This document shows positions 8,128 to 17,063 of a stretch of DNA of 64,000 nucleotides, one piece after another (within the stretch, counting starts at the first letter, position 1; each line of letters opens with the position of its first letter). Below the pieces are notes generated by a model that worked only from the letters and a program-made list of their open reading frames with translations, searched no databases and was not told where the DNA came from. The translations under genes and the position numbers were made by a program. The stretch comes from Phycisphaeraceae bacterium (GTDB taxonomy: Bacteria; Planctomycetota; Phycisphaerae; Phycisphaerales; UBA1924): assembly GCA_026126305.1 (NCBI GenBank), contig JAHCJI010000011.1, positions 1 to 64,000 on the forward strand. The letters run 5' to 3'.

Positions 8128-11100
8128 ATGCCGATCAGTACCCGTCGCAATCGCCTCACGAATCTGTTCCGCATGGCCGGGGCGGCTCGCTCCACACAGG
8201 GCCCAACCGAGGGTCCCGTGACGATGGAGGTTCTGGAGTCTCGCGTGCTGCTTTCGGCCATGGTCGAGTTGCCCGACGGGGTCGAGGCCCGGCCTTGGCG
8301 TGGCGGTTTGGTGCCGGCGATCGAGAACTCCTGGATTGCCACGTTCGATCGCAGCGTGACCAAGCAGACGCTGACGGCCGAGTTCAGTAAGGTGATCTTC
8401 GACCTGGGCATCGCCTTGGACGGGTTCATGCATCGTGGGAATCGGTTCGTGGAGTTCATCACGCCCGACCCCTTGCACGAGGGCGCCATCGACATCGTGC
8501 GGGCCCAACTCGGCAACCTGGTGAACATCGAGCCCAATATCGCCCGTGCCCCGATGCGTGTGCCAAACGATCCCGGCCTGGGCCAGCAGTGGTGGGTAGA
8601 GAACACCGGGCAGCCGATCCCCGGCCAGTTGCAGGGCACTCCGGGCGCTGACATCCGCCTGCCCGCCGCATGGGACATCACCACCGGATCCAGTGGCGTG
8701 GTCGTCGCGGTTGTTGATACCGGCGTCGAGTGGTATCACCCCGACCTGGCCGGCAACATCTGGTCCAATCCCAGCGAGATTCCCGGCAACGGGATCGACG
8801 ATGACGGCAACGGGTTCATCGACGATATCCGCGGATGGGACTTTGGAACGGCCACGTTCGGGCCCGGCGGCACGGGTGCCTTCGGCGGCGACAACGACCC
8901 AGACGACAACTCGCTGGGTGGCGGGCACGGCACGGCCGTGGCGGGCACCATCGGCGCGATTGGCAACAACGCGTTTGGTATCGCCGGCGTGAACTGGGAC
9001 GTGTCGATCCTGCCGATCAAGATCGCAAACCAGCAGGGCGCTTTGGTGGGCGGGGCGATCATCGCGGCCCACCAGTACCTGACGGACCTGAAGCTGTCGG
9101 GCGTGAACATCGTCGCGTCTAACAACAGCTATGGAGCGTTCAGTCCGGCGTTCTTTGCCGAGTTCGAGGAGTTCGACTTCGAGCGTCAGGCCATCGAGGA
9201 CCTGATTGCCGCGGGCGTAACCTTCGTGGCGGCCGCCGGCAACGACTCGAACGACAACGACGACGTGTTTACGGCCTTCCCTGCGGCGTACGACCTGCCG
9301 GGCATCATCTCGGTGGCGGCCACGAACAACCGCGACGAACTGGCGAGTTTCTCGAACTTTGGAGCGACCACGGTCGACGTGGCGGCACCGGGCGAGGCGA
9401 TCCTCACCACCACCACCGGCGGAGCGTTCACGTACATTGACGGGACCAGCTTTGCCAGCCCGATCGTGGCGGGCATCGTCGCGCTGATGAAGTCGGTGCG
9501 GCCCGACCTGACGCCCGAGCAGGTAGCCGAGGCGTTGATCGCTTCTTCCGATCCAATCCCGGCCTTGCAGGGGCGTGTGGTGGCCAACGGTCGCGTGAAC
9601 GCGGCCCGGGCGTTGCAGTACATCACCACCGACGGCCCCATCGTGCTCCAGGTCAGCCCCGGCGCGGTGACGGGCGCTCCGATCTCGCAGCTCCAGGTTT
9701 CCTTCAGCAAGCCCGTGCAGTCGTTGCCGGTGGACGTGCTCAGCCGTTTCACGCTCATCCGCGCGGGTGGAGACGGGACGTTCTTCGACGGCAACGAAGT
9801 GGCGGTCAACCTTGCCAGCGCTTCGCTCGATTCGACGCGCACGGTGCTGACGCTCACTCCCTTGGGCTCCATCAGCGCCATCGATCGCTACCGCCTGGTG
9901 CTCGACCACACCGCCATCCGCGACGATGACGGCAACTTCCTCAACGGCGACATGTCCAGCGGCCAGGACCTGACCTACGAGTTCAACCTGATCGTCGCCC
10001 CGGGTATCGGCGAGCCCAACGACACGCTCACCACCGCGACACCAGCCATCATCCCCGGCGGTGGCAACGGCACCGTGACCTTCACCGGGCGGACCATCGG
10101 CGACGGCGTCCACGCCGGTCGCGACGTCGATATCTACCGCCTGGACCTGCCCCGAGGTGGTCTGATCTCGGCCCGGATTTTTGCTCAAACCCTGCCCACC
10201 CCCAGCAGGCTCGACGCCGTCCTGCGCCTCTTTGACGGCACGGGGCAGGAACTGGCCATCAACGACCAGTTCTTCGGCAATGATCCTTTCATCGATTACT
10301 TCGTGCCCAGCGCTGGCGTGTACTACGTTGGTGTCAGCGGCTTTGGTAACGAGTCGTACCTGCCCCTGATTGCCGGCAGCGGCCAGACCCAGTCCACGGG
10401 CAATTACGACCTGCGTCTGGACGTGGCCCTGGTGGACGATGCATCCCTGCGGGTGAGCAGCGCGTTCCCGATTCCCGGGCAGATCATCCCCGACCAGAGC
10501 GTGCTGATCGATTCGATCGTCGTCAGCGACGCCCGCGACGTCAAGGACGTGAACGTCACGATCAATATCGTGCATCCCTTCGTCAGCGACCTGTACATCT
10601 CGCTGGTGGGGCCCGGCGGCCAGCAGGTGGACCTCGTCCGCAACATCGGCGGTTCGGCCGACAACTTCACCTTTACCGTCTTTAACGATCAGGCGCCACG
10701 CAGCATCACGTCGGCCACTTCGGCGGACGCGCCGTTTACCGGCGGCTGGCGCCCCTTGCAGCCTCTTTCGGTCTTTAACGATCAGTCCGCCGCCGGCCAA
10801 TGGCAGTTGATCATCCGCGATACCAAGGGCAACGACGTGGGCAGCCTGCTCGAATGGTCGCTCGACTTTGTGCTCGAGAACGACATCTTCGGCCCGTTCG
10901 AGTTGAACGACACGCTGACCACGGCCCGGGTGATCGAGCCGGCCCTGGGCACGGTGACGCTCAACGCGTTCATCGGCGACGGGGCGTTTGGCGCTTCGGA
11001 CGTGGACCTGTTCCAGTTCCAGGCCGCCGCGGGCTCGACGCTCGTGGCCCAGGCCAACTCCGGTGGCATCGCCAATGTGGCCTTGCGGCTCTTCGACAGC

Positions 11101-13566
11101 GCGGGCAACGAGTTGCAATCTTCCAGCCCAGCGGGCGAGCTCAACGCCGCCATCGAGGGTTTTGTCTTCGTTGATGGCGGGACGTACTACATCGGCGTGT
11201 CCGACGCGGTGCGAGCCGAAGGCGCTGGCGCGTACAACCCCACCATCGCGGGCTCGGGCGTGCCGGGCGAGAGCGTGGGCAACTACACCCTGCGGGTCTC
11301 GCTGGCTTCGGGTGTCAGCGATCCGGGCGTGTCGCTGGCCGGCGATCGGTTGGATGTCGCTATCTCGCCCAGTGGTGCGTTCGGGCTCGATGATGCGGCC
11401 ATCTCCTTCGCCGGCGTCGAGTTCTTCCCGCTCAACAGCCAGGGCAACCGCAGGTTGTTCTTCGGCATCGGCTCGGAGGGCGGCGGTTTCGTCAATGACG
11501 GCGTGGGCTCCAGCCAGGACGTGCCCTTCAACGTCGTCAGCCAATCGACGCCCACGGTCAACCGCGTCTCGATCTCGGGTGTTTCCAACGGATTCCGCAT
11601 GGATCGCACGGTCAGCTACGCGCAAGGCGATGGCTTCATCGCCGTCGACGTGGTGCTGACCAACACGACCAGCCGAGTGGCCCGCAACGTCCTCTGGGCC
11701 GAGGGATTCAATCCCGATCAGGATTTCGGCGTGACCGGCAGCCGGTTCACGATCAACGACGTGGTCGACGGCTTGCCTCTGGCGGTCGCCTCGGGCACCA
11801 CCGGGCGTTCGATCGCGCTGGGTGCCGACCCGGATGACAGCCGTGCATCGGCGTTCTTCTCGTCGATCTCGGGCGATGTCCGTAGCCCGCAGAGCGTCGT
11901 GGATCGCATGGTCGAGGACCCCAACGGCGTCTCGAGCGACCTCCTGATGGCGCTGGGGTACGACCTGGGCGACCTCAACCCGGGCCAGAGCACCACGATG
12001 CGATACTTCATCTTCCTCAGCGACTTGGGGCAGGCGGGCATCGATGGGCCCAATGGTTTGTATGCCACGGCCACCGCAACCCGGGCCGATGGCCAGCGAC
12101 TGGACCGCGGCCTGCTGACCTTCGACCCCACGCAGGCGGCCGACGACGATGCCGGCCTGGCCGACCTGGCCTTCCGCACGTACTACCCCGAGGGCTTTGC
12201 CAACAGCCGCGCCAGCACCTTCGTGCCCATCACCAACCCCACCAACACCGACGCCCGGGTGGTGGTCATCGTGCGCTACGAAGACCCGAGCATTCCCATT
12301 CGCGATCAGGTGATCTTTGACGGCGTGGTGGCCGCCAACACGCGCAGCCCCGATGCCCTGACCATCACCACGCCCGATCTCTACGCCCAGGGCAGCACCA
12401 CCAACGTGTTCAACCCCGTTTCCGGGCAGTCGGACGGTGTCTTCAAGGACACTCCTTACGCCTTGGAGATCCGCTCGTCCGTCCCCGTGGCCGCAACCAT
12501 GAGCCACTTCGACTTCGGCTTCTCCACGGGCGAGGCATTCAGCGCCCAGGCCAGCGAGATCTGGAGCTTCTCGGGCGTCTCGATCGGGCAGGGGATCAAC
12601 GAGTTCATCACCTTCCAGAACACCACGGACGAGGTGACCAAGGTCAGCATGTTCCTCTTCCCGCAGACCGGTTCGGGCGGGCCGGTGGAATTGGTCTTCA
12701 CGCTGGACGGCTACCGCCGCGGCGGATGGAACCTCAACGCCGAACTGGCCAGCGGGCTCCTGGCCGGCAAGATCCAGCCGGGCGTCTTCGGTGTCACGCT
12801 CATTGCTACCGAGCCCATCGTCGCTGCCCGCAGCAGTTTCGGCAACGGCGGCGCGTCGTCGCAGATCGGGACGCCGAACCTGGGCTCGACCCAGGGGGCC
12901 ATTGCCGAGGGCCAGGTTGGCCTCTCCAGCCAGAGCGAGACGATCTCTGTCTTCAACCCGTCGTCCGGTGCTGCCACGGTGACCTTGCAGTTCATCTTCG
13001 CCACCGGTGGATCCATCCGCCAGACGGTGCATGTCGCTTCGGGCCGTGTGTCGCAGGTCAACGTGTCGGACATCCCGCTCTTCCCCAGCGGCTCGCCCTA
13101 CGGCGTCTTCTTCGAGAGCAACCAGTCGGTCATCGTCTCGAGCAACACCCGGGGCCTTGGCGAGAGCCTCTCGTCGGCTTCGGCCTCCAACGCCCACAGT
13201 TTCTGGGCCTTCAGCGAGGGCTTCGCCCCCATCCAAGGCGGCCAGGTTTCCGAATACCTGCGCGTCTTTAACCCGGGCCTGAACGATACGCTCCTGGAAA
13301 TCACCTTCCGCTTCACCGATGGACAGACCGAGACCTTCCGTCGTACCGCCGGTGCCGCAAGCGTCAGCGAGTTCAACCTGCGGCAGTTCATCAGCACCAA
13401 CCGCTTCCAGCAGGCCCAGGCTGGCGGTGCACCCGGCGTCTTCTATGGGTTTACTGTCAAGAGTTCCAGCGGCATCGTGGCCTATCAGGGACGTACCGAC
13501 CAGTTCCTCGGTGGTTCCTTTGGCACCTTGGGCACGCCGCTGGGCATCGTGAGCCAGTTGGCGTAA
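8128..13566 (+). CDS. giant secreted subtilisin-like protease with LEPR-XLL signal
   Basis: 1812 residues. The N-terminus carries the planctomycete LEPR-XLL type motif, here LESRVLL at 36-42, thought to mark exported giant proteins. The S8 catalytic triad is complete: Asp197 (VVDTGVE), His267 (GGGHGTAVAG) and Ser441 (DGTSFASP), with the oxyanion Asn in AAGNDSN. Next come a pre-peptidase C-terminal type beta domain (about 627-765), a proprotein-convertase P-domain (about 771-917, FVSDLYISLVGPGG ... WQLIIRD) and a second PPC-like domain (about 924-1058). A long beta-rich tail lacks a visible sorting motif. It should act outside the cytoplasm, perhaps at the surface. ATG 8128 follows TTGGAG. A strong terminator closes the unit. 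Confidence 0.9.
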   Translation: MPISTRRNRLTNLFRMAGAARSTQGPTEGPVTMEVLESRVLLSAMVELPDGVEARPWRGGLVPAIENSWIATFDRSVTKQTLTAEFSKVIFDLGIALDGFMHRGNRFVEFITPDPLHEGAIDIVRAQLGNLVNIEPNIARAPMRVPNDPGLGQQWWVENTGQPIPGQLQGTPGADIRLPAAWDITTGSSGVVVAVVDTGVEWYHPDLAGNIWSNPSEIPGNGIDDDGNGFIDDIRGWDFGTATFGPGGTGAFGGDNDPDDNSLGGGHGTAVAGTIGAIGNNAFGIAGVNWDVSILPIKIANQQGALVGGAIIAAHQYLTDLKLSGVNIVASNNSYGAFSPAFFAEFEEFDFERQAIEDLIAAGVTFVAAAGNDSNDNDDVFTAFPAAYDLPGIISVAATNNRDELASFSNFGATTVDVAAPGEAILTTTTGGAFTYIDGTSFASPIVAGIVALMKSVRPDLTPEQVAEALIASSDPIPALQGRVVANGRVNAARALQYITTDGPIVLQVSPGAVTGAPISQLQVSFSKPVQSLPVDVLSRFTLIRAGGDGTFFDGNEVAVNLASASLDSTRTVLTLTPLGSISAIDRYRLVLDHTAIRDDDGNFLNGDMSSGQDLTYEFNLIVAPGIGEPNDTLTTATPAIIPGGGNGTVTFTGRTIGDGVHAGRDVDIYRLDLPRGGLISARIFAQTLPTPSRLDAVLRLFDGTGQELAINDQFFGNDPFIDYFVPSAGVYYVGVSGFGNESYLPLIAGSGQTQSTGNYDLRLDVALVDDASLRVSSAFPIPGQIIPDQSVLIDSIVVSDARDVKDVNVTINIVHPFVSDLYISLVGPGGQQVDLVRNIGGSADNFTFTVFNDQAPRSITSATSADAPFTGGWRPLQPLSVFNDQSAAGQWQLIIRDTKGNDVGSLLEWSLDFVLENDIFGPFELNDTLTTARVIEPALGTVTLNAFIGDGAFGASDVDLFQFQAAAGSTLVAQANSGGIANVALRLFDSAGNELQSSSPAGELNAAIEGFVFVDGGTYYIGVSDAVRAEGAGAYNPTIAGSGVPGESVGNYTLRVSLASGVSDPGVSLAGDRLDVAISPSGAFGLDDAAISFAGVEFFPLNSQGNRRLFFGIGSEGGGFVNDGVGSSQDVPFNVVSQSTPTVNRVSISGVSNGFRMDRTVSYAQGDGFIAVDVVLTNTTSRVARNVLWAEGFNPDQDFGVTGSRFTINDVVDGLPLAVASGTTGRSIALGADPDDSRASAFFSSISGDVRSPQSVVDRMVEDPNGVSSDLLMALGYDLGDLNPGQSTTMRYFIFLSDLGQAGIDGPNGLYATATATRADGQRLDRGLLTFDPTQAADDDAGLADLAFRTYYPEGFANSRASTFVPITNPTNTDARVVVIVRYEDPSIPIRDQVIFDGVVAANTRSPDALTITTPDLYAQGSTTNVFNPVSGQSDGVFKDTPYALEIRSSVPVAATMSHFDFGFSTGEAFSAQASEIWSFSGVSIGQGINEFITFQNTTDEVTKVSMFLFPQTGSGGPVELVFTLDGYRRGGWNLNAELASGLLAGKIQPGVFGVTLIATEPIVAARSSFGNGGASSQIGTPNLGSTQGAIAEGQVGLSSQSETISVFNPSSGAATVTLQFIFATGGSIRQTVHVASGRVSQVNVSDIPLFPSGSPYGVFFESNQSVIVSSNTRGLGESLSSASASNAHSFWAFSEGFAPIQGGQVSEYLRVFNPGLNDTLLEITFRFTDGQTETFRRTAGAASVSEFNLRQFISTNRFQQAQAGGAPGVFYGFTVKSSSGIVAYQGRTDQFLGGSFGTLGTPLGIVSQLA

Positions 13567-13595
13567 CACCGTCCACCATCGCTTGTTTCAAACGG

Positions 13596-13629
13596 GCCCG
13601 TGCCATCGGTGTGGATGGCACGGGCTTTT
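13596..13629 (+). terminator. intrinsic terminator after the subtilase gene
   Basis: Perfect 12-bp stem (GCCCGTGCCATC/GATGGCACGGGC) with a 6-base loop GGTGTG, followed by TTTT. It lies 30 bp beyond the subtilase stop and before the ribosome site of the next gene, so the two genes are separate transcription units. Confidence 0.88.
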
Positions 13630-13680
13630 CATTCCGGGCCGTCTCGCTTGCCAGCAGGTGTGGAAAGGCTTCAATTCTCC

Positions 13681-14685
13681 ATGAAGGCACTGGTCTACAG
13701 CACGCGGGCGTTCGACAGGCGGGCATTGGAATCGGCCAACGCCGACCACCATCAACTCGAGTTCACCGAAGCGCCACTGCGAGAGCGGACGGCGGGCCTG
13801 GCCCAGGGCTTTGATGCGGCGGTCATATTCAGCCAAGATGAAGCTTCTGCTGCGGTGCTCGAAACACTCCATGCGTGCGGCGTGCGGCTCGTCGCGCTGC
13901 GGGCCGCCGGCTTCAACCAGATTGATCTGATAGCCGCCGAGCGGTTGGGCATAGCCATCGCACGCGTGCCGGCGTATTCGCCCGAGGCCGTGGCCGAGCA
14001 CGCCGTGGGCTTGATGCTCTGCCTGAATCGCAAGATCCACCGGGCCTACAACCGCATTCGAGAGCGGAACTTCGCGCTGGATGGCCTTATGGGCTTCGAC
14101 ATGAAGGGCAAGACGGTGGGCGTGGTGGGTGCCGGTCGCATCGGCCTGGCCGCCTGTCGCATCCTGCGAGGGTTCGGCTGCCGGGTGCTGGCGTGCGACG
14201 TTCGGCCCAGCGAGGAAGCGATGTCCCTGGGCGTGACATTCGTGGACATGGATCGCCTGCTGCACGAGAGCGACATCGTCACGCTGCACTGCCCATTGAC
14301 GCCCTCGACGCGGCACCTGATCGACGCCCGTGCCCTGGCGAGCATGAAAGATGGTGCGATGCTGATCAACACCAGCCGTGGCGCGGTGGTCGACACCAGG
14401 GCCGTCATCGACGCGCTCAAGGCCCGCCGACTTGGTGCCTTGGGCATCGACGTGTACGAGGAAGAGGGCGACCTGTTCTTCAAGGATCTGTCGGAGGAAA
14501 TCCTCGACGACGAGGTCTTCGCCCGCCTGCTGACCTTTCCCAATGTCCTGATCACGGGCCATCAAGGCTTCTTCACCCGTGAAGCGCTGACGAACATCGC
14601 CGAAACGACCATCGGCAACCTGACGGACTTCGAGGCCGGTGGCGTGAAGCCCGAGAACGTCGTCACGACGGCGATGATGGCTTAG
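13681..14685 (+). CDS. ldhA: D-2-hydroxyacid dehydrogenase (D-lactate dehydrogenase type)
   Basis: 334 residues, cytosolic, NAD-dependent reduction of 2-keto acids such as pyruvate to D-lactate. NAD-binding motif VVGAGRIG is near residue 145. The catalytic trio is present: Arg in NTSRGAVVDT, Glu in GIDVYEEEGDLFF, and His in GHQGFFT. The GIDVYEEE(G/E)xxFF string and TGHQxFFTxEAL are the hallmarks of the LdhA branch rather than of 3-phosphoglycerate or formate dehydrogenase. N-terminus MKALVYSTRAFDR also fits. ATG 13681 has GGAAAGG upstream. The last 23 bp overlap the convergent minus-strand gene. Substrate within the branch is inferred. Confidence 0.88.
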   Translation: MKALVYSTRAFDRRALESANADHHQLEFTEAPLRERTAGLAQGFDAAVIFSQDEASAAVLETLHACGVRLVALRAAGFNQIDLIAAERLGIAIARVPAYSPEAVAEHAVGLMLCLNRKIHRAYNRIRERNFALDGLMGFDMKGKTVGVVGAGRIGLAACRILRGFGCRVLACDVRPSEEAMSLGVTFVDMDRLLHESDIVTLHCPLTPSTRHLIDARALASMKDGAMLINTSRGAVVDTRAVIDALKARRLGALGIDVYEEEGDLFFKDLSEEILDDEVFARLLTFPNVLITGHQGFFTREALTNIAETTIGNLTDFEAGGVKPENVVTTAMMA

Positions 14686-15478
14686 GTTCGTTAGGCTCGC
14701 TTGCACCGGCGAACGTACCGCACTCGGGGCAGGTGGTCAGCCCGCTTGTATCGTAGTTGCAACGTGGGCAGTGCCCGGGCTTGCGGCGGCAGAGCCAGGC
14801 ACGGAGCCAGAGATCGCTTCGTCCGCGAAGCGGGAGGATGAAAAGCAGAGCCAAGAGGGTCAGGGCAAGGACATTGCGAAGATAGCCCAGCGGCAACACT
14901 GTGACCTCTGTACGCAAGCCATGGGAGAGCAGGCGGTGTGCTTCTTGGAGTCCTACCCAACCGCGGAGATCATGGTCTGGCGGGAGCGATTCGTATGCGG
15001 CCAGGAAGGCGTTGGACATCCTGCCTTGCTCGGCTGTTGTCGCATAGGGTGGGAATGACACCCAGGTTGTTCTCGACGTGATGTGGTACAGCCCGTGCTC
15101 TTGGTCTTGCCGAAAATGCATCCGACCTGATAATGTCCAGCCGTTGGCGTGGAGTTGGCCCAGGTCGGCTGCGGTGAACTGGCCCGGAACCGAAGTGGTA
15201 TAGAACCAAAGGACTTGGACCTGGTCTCCATTCTGGACAAAATAAGCCGGAAATCGAAAATGATGGCCGGTCGGGCGGGCCTGCTGCATGATGTTGTTGT
15301 ATGCCCGTACGACGACTTGCTTAATGACCGACGGACTGAACCAGTCGCCCGTGGGTAACGAGTGGAAGTCCGCGATGAGGACGAAGAAGACACCCCCCAC
15401 GACCGCTGGATGCCCGAACCACCGTCGCCGGCGTCCAACCAGGAAATGTCTGAATTGGAATCGCATCATTCCCAGCAT
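14663..15478 (-). CDS. membrane protein with C-terminal CPRC-CPEC zinc ribbon
   Basis: 271 residues from ATG 15478; ATG 15508 or 15469 are possible too, none with a strong ribosome site. One membrane span lies near the N-terminus (about residues 25-43) and one near 205-222. The exported part between them has no family I recognise. The C-terminus ends in a small zinc ribbon, CPRCNYDTSGL...CPECG, a module that recurs at the end of many planctomycete membrane proteins and would lie in the cytoplasm. The 3' end overlaps ldhA by 23 bp on the other strand. Function unknown. Confidence 0.65.
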   Translation of the reverse strand: MLGMMRFQFRHFLVGRRRRWFGHPAVVGGVFFVLIADFHSLPTGDWFSPSVIKQVVVRAYNNIMQQARPTGHHFRFPAYFVQNGDQVQVLWFYTTSVPGQFTAADLGQLHANGWTLSGRMHFRQDQEHGLYHITSRTTWVSFPPYATTAEQGRMSNAFLAAYESLPPDHDLRGWVGLQEAHRLLSHGLRTEVTVLPLGYLRNVLALTLLALLFILPLRGRSDLWLRAWLCRRKPGHCPRCNYDTSGLTTCPECGTFAGASEPNEPKPSSPS

Positions 15479-15581
15479 ACCACACGTTCGTGCCGCTGCC
15501 AAGCGCAAAGCCAGTGTTCAATCTGCGCGAAGTTTGGGGTTTGTCCATCGTCGGATGGTGGTTTTGGCTCTATCTTTCACC

Positions 15582-17051
15582 ATGACCGCGATACCAGTTT
15601 CCGAAGCCACTGTCCCCACGCTCGACGCCACCCGGCGGCAGTTCATGAAGTCTGCCGCGGCGGTGACGCTGGGTTTTGGCGGGCTGCACAGCCTGTTCGT
15701 TCGCAATGCCCTGGCCACACCGCATGCCGATGCGATCGGGCTGGGCTTTGGGCCGCTTCGACCCGACCCGAACCGCATCTTCGATCTGCCCGAAGGCTTT
15801 TCGTATAAGGTTATCAGTCGCATCGGCCAGACCATGAGCGATGGGCTGCTGGTGCCCGGTCTACCCGACGCGATGGGTGCCTTCGAGGGCCCCGACGGGA
15901 AGACCATCATCGTGCGAAACCACGAGCTGGACCCAAGCAAGCCCGATGGCACGCCCTTCGGCCCCGGCCAGCGATTGGCAAGCCGACTTCCAAGGGCACG
16001 TTTTTACGACGCTGGCTTTGGCGGCTACCACAGCTTCGGCGGCACGACGACGATTGTCTACGACACGCGCACCGGCATGGTGGACAAGGAGTACCTGTCG
16101 CTGGCCGGCACCCTGCGGAACTGCGCTGGCGGCGTGACGCCCTGGGGCACGTGGATCACCTGCGAGGAGACCGTTGAGCGTGCCTCGCCCGCCGATGCCC
16201 CCCAGCGTTTGTACGAGGTGGACCATGGTTACAACTTCGAAGTGCCCGTAAGTGCCACGCCCATGCTGGCCGAACCTCGCCCGCTGGTTGCGATGGGCCG
16301 GTTTATGCACGAGGCCATTTGCGTCGATCCGTCGACGGGCATCGTGTATCAGACCGAAGACCGCCACGACGGGTTGCTGTACCGCTTCATCCCACACGTG
16401 CCGGGCCGTTTGCACGAGGGCGGGCGTTTGCAGGCGCTGACCATCCGTGGTCAGTTGAGCCTGGATACGCGCAATTGGGAGAAGCAGAAGGTCCGCGTGG
16501 GTGATGTGCTCGAATGCGAATGGATCGACATGGACAATGTTCGCGCGCCCCAGGACGACCTACGCAAGCGAGGCTTCGCACGGGGTGCCGCCAGGTTTGC
16601 ACGCGGCGAGGGCATGTGGTGGGGCGAACTGGCCGATGACTCCCCCGCCTCGGCGTACTTCGCCTGCACCAGTGGCGGACGCATCTACAAGGGGCAGATC
16701 TGGCGATACACCCCATCGCCCGCCGAGGGAACGCCGAGAGAATCCGAGCAGCCCGGTCGGCTCGAGCTGTTCATTGAGCCCAACAACGCGGGCTTGGTCG
16801 ACAACGCCGACAATATTTGCGTGGCCCCTTTTGGCGACCTGATCATCTGCGAGGACGGCGACGACGAGCAGTACCTCGTGGGCGTCACGCCCGAGGGGCG
16901 CATTTACAAGTTGGGCCGCAACGCCTGGAATCACAGCGAACTGGCCGGCGCCTGCTTCAGCCCCGACGGCAGCACGCTGTTCGTCAATATCCAGCACGTG
17001 GGCCTGACACTGGCCATCACCGGACCCTGGGAGAGCCGTCGGGCGACTTGA
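15582..17051 (+). CDS. PhoX/DUF839-family protein with Tat signal
   Basis: 489 residues. The n-region holds RRQFMKSAA (RR near 18-19), a twin-arginine signal, so the folded protein is exported with bound cofactor. The body follows the DUF839/PhoX family: DLPEGFSYKVIS, IVRNHEL, GGTTTIVYDTRT, LAGTLRNCAGGVTPWGTWITCEET, the acidic GRFMHEAICVDPSTGIVYQTEDR, and late DNICVAPFGDLIICEDG. PhoX enzymes are calcium/iron alkaline phosphatases, but many family members have no tested activity, so phosphatase is only probable. ATG 15582 gives the best Tat signal; ATG 15555 is an alternative. No clear Shine-Dalgarno. It is divergent from the zinc-ribbon gene and convergent with rnr. Confidence 0.8.
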   Translation: MTAIPVSEATVPTLDATRRQFMKSAAAVTLGFGGLHSLFVRNALATPHADAIGLGFGPLRPDPNRIFDLPEGFSYKVISRIGQTMSDGLLVPGLPDAMGAFEGPDGKTIIVRNHELDPSKPDGTPFGPGQRLASRLPRARFYDAGFGGYHSFGGTTTIVYDTRTGMVDKEYLSLAGTLRNCAGGVTPWGTWITCEETVERASPADAPQRLYEVDHGYNFEVPVSATPMLAEPRPLVAMGRFMHEAICVDPSTGIVYQTEDRHDGLLYRFIPHVPGRLHEGGRLQALTIRGQLSLDTRNWEKQKVRVGDVLECEWIDMDNVRAPQDDLRKRGFARGAARFARGEGMWWGELADDSPASAYFACTSGGRIYKGQIWRYTPSPAEGTPRESEQPGRLELFIEPNNAGLVDNADNICVAPFGDLIICEDGDDEQYLVGVTPEGRIYKLGRNAWNHSELAGACFSPDGSTLFVNIQHVGLTLAITGPWESRRAT

Positions 17052-17063
17052 GCCAGGCCAGCG

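Noticed and set aside
7684..13569. A 1961-codon open frame on the minus strand covering the whole subtilase
   Set aside because: Composition is that of a mirror frame (His, Arg, Asp, Gly repeats without hydrophobic cores) and the plus strand encodes a recognised protease. Length alone is a codon-bias effect.
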